Source: Diphasiastrum complanatum (taxonomy: Eukaryota > Streptophyta > Lycopodiopsida > Lycopodiales > Lycopodiaceae). Taken from it: DNA of 64,000 nt. Of this stretch, positions 42,366-51,707 are shown piece after piece (the first letter of the stretch is position 1; each line of letters opens with the position of its first letter). The stretch lies in assembly GCA_029204225.1 (NCBI GenBank), contig CM055101.1, forward strand, positions 5,521,246 to 5,585,245, written 5' to 3'. Under the pieces are notes generated by a model, which had not been told where the DNA came from, searched no databases, and worked only from the letters and a program-made list of their open reading frames with translations. Position numbers and translations under genes: made by a program.

Positions 42366-43539
42366 TCCAACAATGGTCACACTTGAGTGGACACCACTAG
42401 CCACCAAAGCTTTTCACAAGCTAAAGTAGGCAATAGTGTCTGCTTCAATCCTTAGATCCCCCCTTGGACCATTAAATTTCATGTCCATGCAGATACTTCC
42501 AAATATGCCATTGGTAGTGTTCTAACCCAACCGGGAGAATTTAAAAAGTATTATCCTATGTACTTTGCTAGTCAACAATTGATACAAGCTGAGATCAACT
42601 ACACTACCATCGAATGAGAGGCTCTCTGACCATAGTTGGAAGATATATTGGATCTATCTACTTGCCAACTCCTTTGTATTTTTTGTTGATCATCAGGCCT
42701 TTTTGTACCTTGTCAACCTGCTTGTACCATTGGTTGTTGCTATTATTGAAATTTTAATTTTGAATCGTGGTACGTAAAGGGAGGAAACACTCTCTAGTAG
42801 ATCATTTATCCGAAATCTATAATGTACTGCCTAGCAAAGGGGTACCAAATGAATTGCCACATGCAATCCTCTTCTTGGCAAGTGTAGTACCTAAATGCTC
42901 AACCGACATCACCAAATATCTTACAATAGGGCAATTAACACCAGATATGAGTGGGTAGACTAGCAAAAATTGATATCAAGATCTAATCCCTACACTTTAT
43001 TAGCCAAAAAAATCAACAAGATAAGACTAGATAAAATCCTACGCAGATGTGTCCTAACTCATGAGATTGAAATGATCATCTAGCTGACTCATGAAGGCAT
43101 AGGAGGAGGATATTTTGCCGCCAATCTGATTGTAAGAAAAGTGCTCCAAGGTGGATTTGGGTGGCCAACTCTTCACAAGGATGTCTATCAAATCACCAAG
43201 TCATGTAATGTGTGCCAACATTATCGAAAGCCCGTAGAACTAGACATGATGCCCTTGCAACCTATCATCACCTAGAGCCCATTCAAAAAGTGGAATTACT
43301 TTGTAGACCCAATATGTCCAACTGCTCATTACATGCAAGCGAGATATATTGGTAAAGGAAGCCAATGCCAAACTACGACACGCTTTCTATATGAGCAAAT
43401 CCTTATCCAATATGGATGTCCCATTGAGTTGGTAAGCGATCATGGAAGTCATTTCATAAGTGAAATGATCACTCACCTACTTGCCTACTATCTAGTCGCT
43501 CATCATAAGAGCACTATCTACTATTCAAGATGCAATTGA
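42366..43539 (+). pseudogene. Plus-strand gypsy RNase H-integrase fragment F4
   Basis: FHVHADTSKYAIGSVLTQPG and FKKYYPMYFASQQLIQAEI with an in-frame TGA give the RT-linked RNase H (about 42475-42620). ALQGGFGWPTLHKDVY and SCNVCQHYRKPVE are the integrase zinc region; 43333-43539 is open (ARYIGKGSQ, FLYEQILIQYGCPIELVSD, HGSHFISEMITHL). First and second catalytic Asp positions are recognisable; the Glu is beyond the break at about 43539, where F2 Gag on the other strand begins. Opposite orientation to F1 and F2. Confidence 0.78.
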
Positions 43540-45242
43540 TCTTACTAGACAAAATATTCATGAGCAGTTCTGTTTGCGGTGCTTCCGGTTCAGTCATCTT
43601 AAAGGGTTCTTTATGATGATGCAACTGAGCATTCATATTTGTATGTGAATTTTCCGGTGACTGCAATGGTGAAGAACGAACTTCGGTTGTTGCTCTAGCA
43701 ACTTCAAGCTCCTCTTCTTCTTGCAGATGTTTAATCCACTGCCTCATATCTTGATATCTTTTTTTTTCTACATGAAAATATGGATAGACTCTAGATGCTA
43801 TTGGTATATCAGTTAATGGTATAGAATCAGCAGGTAATGGATCTGCTACCGGTTCTTTCTGCTTCTGTGCTTTGGTGACCACCGTCAAGGGTACACTTGG
43901 TTTATTCTGAGCTACTGGTCTTTTCTTTATTGTTATCAAATTTATAGGAGCTGTAGCCGGTGGTGGCTTCAGTTTTGCTGGACACTCCTTATAGCAATGC
44001 CCATAACCACAGTCACGACATATTGGTACAAATTTTCCTTTATTTGGACATTCTGCAACTCTGTGATTTTCTCCACATGCAAAGCATCCAAGTGGTGCTT
44101 TGGTCCAGTTTCTAGATGCTTGTTGTTGCGCGGCAGCATAAATAGCATATTGGTTCTGAAGATCCACCTTCTTGATCATTACCATAGTTCCATTGCTCGG
44201 GACTTCTGTAAGGTTCTGGTTCTATCAAATTGGCAGGAGGAGTGCGGTGCTTTGGTGGGGTAGGTAAGGATAACCGTTCTGGGTATCCAAGAGCATATTG
44301 TCAAGGTCTAGCTGCTGAACTTCCTCCATAATGTGGTTCTCAATATCCCATCTGGGCATATCGTTGCTGAATTAATCGAGGATTGAAGTTGCAAAAAACA
44401 GTCTCATGATCAGGCGAATTACACAAATGGCATATACTAATTTCCATTCATTTTTTCAATTGAGGACACCCATTCACTATGTGATTTCCTGTACAAATAG
44501 AACACCAGACATTTTTCCTGGTAGGAAAACTCTTTGCAAACTTCTCAGGTTCCTTGTTCGCTTGTCCATGGAAATCTTCCAATGCTTTGATCTTCTCATC
44601 AAATTGTAACTGCATGTTTTTTATCTGTTTCTGCTGGTTCTTCCAAGTTTCTCGAACTCATTGAGCATCATTTCTGCAGTAGCGTTGACATTTGTTGATG
44701 CAATAATGGTGGATGTTGTAGTGGTCTATCCTGCTGTATAAGTACTCATTATGGTGTTTCAGCTCACGTCTGATCCTTTTAGGTAAAGCTGACAAAAACC
44801 ACATAATCATGGCATTTTTGTTAATCAGCTCAGGTTTGCACTCAGATCTGAGGCGTTTAACCTATTCAATGTAATCTTGAACCATTTCCCGCTTTTCCAT
44901 TTTAATTTTACTTAGAAGTAGGAAAGAGTCTTTCATAAACTTCCGAGGTTTGAATCGTGTGATAAGGGCTCTTTCAACAGTCTCCCAATCTGTACGCTCA
45001 GTTTTATCTTGATTATAGTACCAATCTTGTGTTGTGCCTGTTAAGGCCATAGGAAAAATCTTAAGTTTATCCTGGGAAAAAATTTCGCCATAGACTTCAC
45101 AAGATTCAGAATAGATCTAAAGAAATTTAATTGGATCTGTTAATCCATTGTATTTGGGTAGATCCAAACGGGGTGCTCTTCTAACAATAATTGGATTTAC
45201 TTCCTGAGGAACACCTCTACGAGCAGCTCTAGGGCCAGCCAT
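43540..45242 (-). pseudogene. Gag of gypsy F2 with two zinc knuckles
   Basis: Minus strand. ATG 45242 starts MAGPRAARRGVPQEVN, RRAPRLDLPKYNG, an in-frame TAG, then the Gag domain (MALTGTTQDWYYNQDKTER, ALITRFKPRKFMKDS, LLLSKIKMEKREMVQDYIE) and WFLSALPKRI with stops between. The C-terminal part is open for 223 codons (44185-43514) with two CCHC knuckles at 44089-43970 (CFACGENHRVAEC and CRDCGYGHCYKEC) and a long basic and acidic tail. F2 Pol is absent: Gag runs into F4. It shares its Gag domain with F1 but retains knuckles that F1 lacks. Confidence 0.82.
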
Positions 45243-45479
45243 TTTCACAGATGAAATCAAGCAGACAATGAGATTGGATCTAGATTTTCAATCAAAACTA
45301 TCTCAGAGCAGATCTGCTAGATCTCTTTCACTTGACAAGAATCAAATTCCTATATCGTGAAAAAGATTCCGAAATTTAACCAATTGATACTTCTCAAAAA
45401 TGAAAGATTCTCAGAATCAAAATCAGACTGTATCAGCTTTGACCCAAAATTTGACAAGGATTTGATCTGGAAAATCAGA
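45243..45479 (-). other. Proximal leader of gypsy F2
   Basis: Untranslated sequence upstream of F2 Gag on the minus strand; rich in GATCT. No gene. Confidence 0.5.
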
Positions 45480-45990
45480 ACCTAAACATAGAACTGACGA
45501 AGGTTCCCAAGGTGAAGATTCACTCGGCGAAGGTTCAGTAGTGCTATTTTTGGTAAAAACTCTCTGATCAGACTTTGTTGACAATTTTTATAGAAATAAC
45601 CTTCGCTGAACTCTCAGACTCAAAATCTAACACAGATAAAGCTAGGGTAAAACCGACGAAAGTTTTTGACACACAAAAACACAATTTTTGTAGTTTGACG
45701 AGGGTAAAAATAACGATTTTCTATGATCTGGATAGGATGAACGTTCGCCGAACTCAAAAATAGTATTTTACTGTAAATAGAATGATCTGGAAACTCGGCA
45801 AAGTTTTTGGCAAAGAATCAAGAGTAATACTGGTATTTTTGCAAAAAAGAGACTTTTTTGGCAAAAATATGACAATATGACAACTGATCCTCTGAGAAAC
45901 CTTCTATTTCTGGTATTATTCTTTGCTGACCTGGCAATAGATAGATCTGAATCACACCTATGCACAGTGAATCGGGTGAAGGTTCTTTTT
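45480..45990 (-). repeat. GCGAAGGTT motif array in the gypsy F2 leader
   Basis: ACGAAGGTTC (45495), GGCGAAGGTTC (45524), AACCTTCGCTGAAC (45600), ACGAAAGTTT (45655), ACGAGGGTA (45697), GTTCGCCGAAC (45740), GGCAAAGTTT (45795), GTGAAGGTTC (45974). Eight related sites in 500 bp, in both orientations, spaced irregularly. Same core as in the F1 leader although the surrounding sequence does not align. Confidence 0.75.
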
Positions 45991-45999
45991 CTGTATTTT

Positions 46000-46500
46000 T
46001 AGGATTTTGGCATGAATGGAAGATCCAAATCTAACTCTAATTACTCTTTCTCTCTCACTCTTTCTCCCTCATAAAAAGTAGAAAAACATGCAATCCCAAT
46101 AACAATCAGATCCAACAATTATCAAACTCAATAAAAGCATGAGAGATGGAGGAAAAGTGATAGAGAGCAAGGACATTCATAAATCCATTTCACAAGAGAA
46201 CCAATCTGCTTTATTGAAATGAAGAAATTAGCATGTGTAGGAACTCGAGTTGGTCCCTTTTTATAGTAGAGAGGAGGACCTTGGCCTCTGAATCGTTTTG
46301 GTCCATTTCTGTCTCCCTAATTATTCAAATTCAAAAAAGAGTGGGAACCATCCAAATTGGAGGGAAATCCAACTTTATTCACTAGCTTGACATTTAGGCC
46401 CTGCGACATTAAAAGTCCCACAAAAAGGCCTAAAGTCCTTCTATTGACTTGCAACTAATCAAATAACTGTGTGATCATCGGATTGGACTTACACACGTAG
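46000..46500 (-). repeat. Probable 5' LTR region of gypsy F2
   Basis: Minus strand TACTATAAAAAGGGACC (about 46270-46255) is a strong TATA-like site, with GAAATGAAGAAATTAG upstream in the same layout as the F1 LTR. No primer site is recognisable between this and the leader, and the borders are unclear. Confidence 0.4.
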
Positions 46501-47159
46501 GGTGCCAAATCCCTCTCACTTATTAACTAGGGTTAGGGTTGTCTTGGGATCCGCAAACCCTCCAACATACTCCAATGGCCCGAACCAAATAGACAACAAG
46601 GCTACCACTGTTTGTTCATCCAACTCATCTTGCTCCTCAACTTGTCAATGCAAGTGGGTCATAGAGAAGAGGCAAACCAAGATGTGCCTCCTAGTATAGG
46701 GATATCATATATCTAAAGAAACACACAAGACTTCTAATTTCCAAAGAAGCTTTAGATCGTACTATGAGGGAAGTGACACAAGGCCTCACTACTCATCTAA
46801 AATAAAATGTCAGTTGGATTATCTTTGGAAGCCCTCCATACTACTTATGAGGACTTCCAAAAAAAATTTGAGGACTCTATGCTTTGCTCAATACATGACA
46901 AGAGGGTAATTCTAATGCCCAAGGACATATAAATTGTGGTGAGGTTTTGCAACATGTATGACCAAATATTCAAGTCCAACTTCACCAATAAGCCAGTGCC
47001 ATTGAAAAGAAGGAGAAAGCAATCACAACCTAAGAGGGCAAGGAGAGCTATGAGGTTGCCTAGCCATTCAATTAGCCCTCCTCCTATCAATAGGGATATC
47101 ACTGACATATCAACCAATGTGACCATAGATAGCCCTTCAACCACCCATATTTTAATTGC
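46501..47159. other. Region without recognisable gene
   Basis: Possible decayed coding sequence (KRRRKQSQPKRARRAMR at about 47000) but no supported family. Confidence 0.4.
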
Positions 47160-47405
47160 TTAAGTCCTTCTCCTAAACAACTAGGAGATCTCACTACTAT
47201 TGTAGATAAGACTGTTGTTGAGGAAAAATCAGCTTCAAGTATTGGCACATTTTATAAAGAATTATGTATTAGATTCCTTGTTGATCCCAAGGAGATATTT
47301 TTGGATTCTGAAAGGTGCATTTCATTTGATGGATATGTAGTTAAAAAAATAGATGATCTTGGAGGAGAGTTTCTATTTTATATAGATGAGCTAAAAACTA
47401 GATAA
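47160..47405 (+). pseudogene. Unrecognised 81-codon open fragment
   Basis: Open from TTA 47160 to TAA 47403-47405 with protein-like composition: KQLGDLTTIVDKTVVEEKSA, FYKELCIRFLVDPKEIFLD and CISFDGYVVKKIDDLGGEF. No ATG at the start, so it is either an exon or a fragment of a longer ORF. I do not recognise the family; it sits among retrotransposon remnants. Confidence 0.3.
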
Positions 47406-47744
47406 ATACTAGACATTACAATGAGTTGAAAGAAAAAATCTCAAATATCTTAGACTCAATCCTTGAATATACATATTTTTGGATTTGAAAGCTTAGGTTT
47501 ATCACAATAGTAGAAACCCATAACTATAGTGCTTTTTTTTTCAATAGTGTACACATTTCCTTTTCATGATTTTAGTATGTTCATGCACGTGTTGTGGCTC
47601 CTTGCCATGCAAGACTGCTCCAAAAAAAAAATGAACTCTCACACATTCAATTTTCTTTTCAACACATCTTTCTAATCAGAATGTGTGTGCTTGAAAGCTT
47701 ATGGAGATTGGTAGCCTATCTACACTTTTGATTGATCATATCAG
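47406..47744 (+). other. Possible LTR end
   Basis: Ends CATATCAG just before a copia-type primer site. Contains GCACGTGTTG near 47585. No TATA box or left border is seen. Confidence 0.3.
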
Positions 47745-47757
47745 TGGTATCAAAGCC
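47745..47757 (+). promoter_or_regulatory. Copia-type primer-binding site
   Basis: TGGTATCAAAGCC, identical over 13 bases to the element A primer site (7874-7886). No gag is recognisable downstream. Confidence 0.55.
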
Positions 47758-50470
47758 CTGGTGCTATGCAGGTTGGTTGTTATATAGCTGAAATTCAAAG
47801 AGCCAAGAGGGTTGTAATGAAGCTATTAAAGCAGTTAGAAAAGGACACATTATAGGGTACAAGAAGGTCCTTTTATTCAAAGCTTATGAAATTGTTCCGC
47901 AAAATTAAAGTCAAGTAAATTGCACTACGAAACAGCGGACGGAAAAGTGCTGATAATGAAACCAATTCTCAATGAATTGAGCAACGGTTTGTTGTTGGAA
48001 GGAGCTGAAAAAGGTCACTTGATAGCTAGGGTAGTCACTACAATCTAATCTCATTGTATGGTTGAAAATTTCTCAAGAGCACTATTTTTTGGTTTTCAAG
48101 GATAAAACTTATGTCAAGCTACAGAGAGCTTTTTCAAATATGTAAAATGCTGAAGTAGGGCACGCAAGTGCTACTAGATGGCAATGAAAGGTCATGGATC
48201 AAAGGAGGAACAATAGCGAGCTGAAGGGGGCAACCACCATAGCCATAGCAAGGATAAAGGAAAAGGAGAGGCTAGAGGCCATGAGCCAGCGTGCACACAG
48301 CAAGAGAGAGGAAGGTCATAGTCTCTCAAAGTGTGTAGCATTTGGAGGAACGTGTTTTAGTGCACAAAAATCATCATGACCATTGGTTGATGGCCCAAGG
48401 TTGATTGAAAATTGATCCAACATGATTGTACCCATTGGATTGAAGCAAATTGTTAGACAGAATTTGAAGGGGCCTGAAGAGCCCTTAAGGGCAATATGCA
48501 CTTCATCTTTATTAAAAACTTCACTAGAAATTTGTTGAAGGGACTCGAAGTCCAGACTCAACTTTTTTTCATTAAAAAAATATAGATACATGGTATCCAA
48601 GAGCCATTAGAATTTTTTTCATTATAAAAACATGATTACAATGAGCTAAATGAAAGACTTATTGTAGTGCCTAGTAGTGCTAGTAATAGTCATTCAAGGT
48701 AGGAAAATAATTAGTGCCATTTAGCACGAAAAGAAATAACCCTTCTCATGCTTTCACCTATGTCTCCAACATGCATTCTCAATTTTGCAATTTTTTGAAA
48801 AAAATGAAAGCATTTAAGCTTGAGAAAAGCATGAAGCAAAGGCAAAAAAAACCATCATTTCTCATGAATAGTGGTTGTATTGCTACTTTTCATGCATTAT
48901 TCTTTCATTAAAATTCTTACATTTTGGCAACACCTAACACACCCTGAGTTAGTTACGAAACTGCATGCTAAATCCAAATCACATTTCCTTGGGCACACTT
49001 CATGGACTTCATGGATTTATGTCTAATGGGGATTGTTGGTTGACACCTCAAAATTTTCACTTGAATGAAGCACATGTGAACATACTAGTTAAATGTTTTT
49101 TCCTTGAATACATACATTTTTACGAATTTGAGATTCAAATGATATGATTGAATCTCTTCTTAAGTTAAACTGCTCGTCCTAATTAGATATCACACCTCAC
49201 CTCACCTCACCTCACTATCTCGTTATTTTTTCTCCTCGAAACCCTAATTTTTCAAAAACCCTAGCTCTTCACATTCTAAAGGTCGCATCTACACGATTTT
49301 TATAAGAAGCACAAATAGCCATGATATATATTACCTTTTAGTTAAAAAAAACAATATGTATTATGGGATATAGTGAAACACACATATCCATCAATAAAAT
49401 TCCATCGATTAGCATTGGTCAAAACTCTTATGCATGGACCAATAGAATTTCTTAAAGCATATTTTGTCTATCACTGCTAACATTCTCTCATGCTTCTTGA
49501 TTCGCTACCTTGAAATCAATCTCTAGCACTCCTCACCATTTAGGATCTCTATCTGTGCCTTAAACAAATCATGTAAATGACTTAATTTTGATGCCATGAT
49601 ATAATATGAATGATCAACTTGCCTACATGAAAACTTTGCACTATATTAATAATGGAAGACAATCATTGCCTTCCACATTGCCCTACACCCGTATGTTTAT
49701 CAAATTTACACAATGAACTCTTTGAAATACTCCCTTCTCAAAATTATCAATCCATGAAGTAGTTTGCCTATTATGCAAGTAAGCAATAGATCAATTTTAC
49801 ATGAACAAGCTAATGATATTCTTCTCTTTGAGAACAAAAACATTTCCATTAGAAAAATGGAGTCTTATGTTGATACTATCATTTATATTTGAAGTGTTTG
49901 ATGCCCATTAGGCTTCAAACCATCACATATGAAATTGTGCATTGACCCTTGCTAGTTGACATCACGTTTTCTAACATTTTAATTTACTACTATATTCAAA
50001 GCTCTTTTTCAATGGTAGTTAAATAGTATTTCATCCATAGACACAAGTACAAAAGGTGCTTAGTATGATCATCTCATGATATATAGCTTACAAGTTGCAC
50101 CCACATTGGAATATCTTCATAGATTCTCTTTGCTTTATTTTTCAGTTTAATTTTTGTAAATTCAGTATGTGATATTTGTGCTTTCCTACTTTAGGTCCTT
50201 CACTCACTCTTTTGCAGCTATTCTTAATGCATCTATTTCTACTCCAAGGACAATGCCAGATTTCCTCATAGCTGGAATAGAGTAGAAAAATCAGAATTGC
50301 TACTGATTGGAGGCCCCTGGGAGCTTGAGGTAGTGGCTGAGGCAGAGTCAGTGCTACCCCACAGCTACAGTTGTTAACAAAATAAAAATGAAGAAAGAAG
50401 TTGATTGATGGATGTGATGAGAATAGTTCAAGGAGACACTGGTGTTAGTGTACTACCTCTTTTTGGAGTA
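47758..50470. other. 2.7 kb without a recognisable gene
   Basis: AT-rich, with a short pentanucleotide repeat (CACCT)4 at 49193-49212. A basic open frame at 48194-48379 (RIKEKERLEAMSQRAHSKRE) has no family support. No LTR or pol similarity. This forms the left side of the gene island around ALOG. Confidence 0.45.
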
Positions 50471-50474
50471 GGTG

Positions 50475-50478
<4 letters not shown>

Positions 50479-50512
<34 letters not shown>

Positions 50513-50536
50513 TGTGTGTGCGCGCGCGCGTGCGTG
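50479..50536 (+). repeat. (TG)n-(CG)5 alternating purine-pyrimidine tract
   Basis: (TG)15 at 50479-50509, then after a short T run, TGTGTGTG followed by CGCGCGCGCG and TGCGTG. The last 23 bases strictly alternate, a classical Z-DNA-prone arrangement about 260 bp upstream of the predicted ALOG TATA box. Confidence 0.95.
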
Positions 50537-50655
50537 ACCGAGAGAGAGGTACAGCTGAAGGTTTGATTTAAGGCGGGTCACAGCTTGAAGCACGAGCTTA
50601 ATTGGAGAAGTGGGGCAGGAAAGGCTTGCTCTGATCGGCTTATTATTGCATATTA

Positions 50656-50658
<3 letters not shown>

Positions 50659-50704
<46 letters not shown>
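50659..50704 (+). repeat. (GA)23 tract in the ALOG promoter
   Basis: Uninterrupted GA run about 90 bp upstream of the predicted TATA box. GA repeats near plant transcription starts are binding sites for BBR/BPC GAGA-binding proteins; that role here is inference. Confidence 0.95.
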
Positions 50705-50708
<4 letters not shown>

Positions 50709-50789
50709 TACATAGGCTTGCCAGAGAGATCAGGCAGAATAGAGACTTGAAGGTGACTCTATCTGTTTATGCAACTGCTAACTACAAAG

Positions 50790-50981
50790 GTCTTATATAG
50801 AGATCATGCTCAACAGAGATGTGAAGATTATATCCTTTTATGCAGTGAAGAGAATAAAATATGTTGATTTTTGAGAACTGTGCCAGCGAAGAAAGGAGAT
50901 GAATTGAGTTACTTTTTGCTGCCTTCGTCTAATGCAAGCTAGACAAGCAACAGCCCACAGTTGAGAGCTGCATAGAAAGAA
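50790..50981 (+). promoter_or_regulatory. ALOG core promoter and 5' UTR with short upstream ORFs
   Basis: TTATATAG at 50793-50800 is the only good TATA box near the gene; initiation would fall near 50825, giving a 5' UTR of about 155 nt. The region has ATG-TGA (50819-50824, possibly upstream of the start site), a two-codon ATG AAT TGA (50899-50907), and a 10-codon upstream ORF (50932-50964, MQARQATAHS). All end before the main ATG. Confidence 0.5.
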
Positions 50982-51707
50982 ATGAATGGAGGTGAGGGAC
51001 GAGGAGATCATGCACCATCAGCAGGTGCTTCAAACAGCAACAGAATTATGATAGAAGTAGGAGGAGGATCAGATCAAGCCAACAATGCCGCTCCTGCTGC
51101 TGCTACAGCTCCTGCCACACCCAGCCGCTATGAAGCACAGAAGAGAAGAGACTGGAATACTTTTGGGCAGTACCTCAGAAACCACAGGCCTCCGCTGGCG
51201 CTAGCTCGCTGCAGCGGAGCTAACGTGCTGGAGTTTCTACACTACCTCGATCAATTCGGCAAGACAAAGGTGCATATTCCTGCGTGCCCTTACTTTGGCC
51301 TGCTTCACCCCCCCTCCCCATGCGCCTGCCCACTGCGCCAAGCCTGGGGAAGCCTTGACGCCCTCATTGGCCGCCTGCGAGCAGCCTACGAGGAGCATGG
51401 TGGCAAGCCTGAGACCAACCCCTTCGGAGCAAGGACCGTTCGAAACTACCTGCGTGAGGTGAGAGAGCATCAGGCCAAGGCGAGAGGGATATCTCACCAA
51501 AAAAAGAAAAGAAAGCCTCGCCCAACTGCTGGATCAGCCTCCTCATCTCAGCTACCCCCTCCTTCAGCTCCTGCTACTGCTGCTGCTGCACCAGCTCCTG
51601 CTTCTGATTCTATTCCTGCGCTGAATCCTATCCACCTGCTATCTGTCCACGACCCCAGGTATGTGGACACCGCCCCAGAGGACTCCCACCTTCGTCTCCT
51701 CAGCTGA
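50982..51707 (+). CDS. ALOG-domain (LSH/G1-like) nuclear developmental regulator
   Basis: Intact single-exon ORF of 241 codons, ATG 50982 to TGA 51705-51707. The ALOG domain covers residues 48-173: [39 protein letters not shown], the zinc-ribbon insert (H98, C102, C114, C116 in [20 protein letters not shown]), [20 protein letters not shown] and [20 protein letters not shown] nuclear localisation signal KKKRKPR follows at 174-180. Low-complexity Ala/Pro/Ser flanks (31-47, 181-210) are usual for the family. ALOG proteins bind DNA and control organ growth and meristem maturation across land plants (LSH in Arabidopsis, G1/TAWAWA1 in rice, LOS1 in Marchantia); which paralogue this is cannot be told. 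GC content rises sharply over the ORF relative to its surroundings. It is the only clearly intact host gene in the window and lies in a retroelement-poor island. Domain and start assignment are firm. Confidence 0.96.
   Translation: MNGGEGRGDHAPSAGASNSNRIMIEVGGGSDQANNAAPAAATAPATPSRYEAQKRRDWNTFGQYLRNHRPPLALARCSGANVLEFLHYLDQFGKTKVHIPACPYFGLLHPPSPCACPLRQAWGSLDALIGRLRAAYEEHGGKPETNPFGARTVRNYLREVREHQAKARGISHQKKKRKPRPTAGSASSSQLPPPSAPATAAAAPAPASDSIPALNPIHLLSVHDPRYVDTAPEDSHLRLLS

Noticed and set aside
40200-46000. CRISPR-like or satellite interpretation of the leader motif arrays
   Set aside because: Spacing is irregular, units are 8-11 bp, orientation is mixed, and the context is plant retrotransposon.
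46528-46545. Interstitial telomere-like TAGGGTTAGGGTT
   Set aside because: Only two short units; expected by chance in AT-rich plant DNA.
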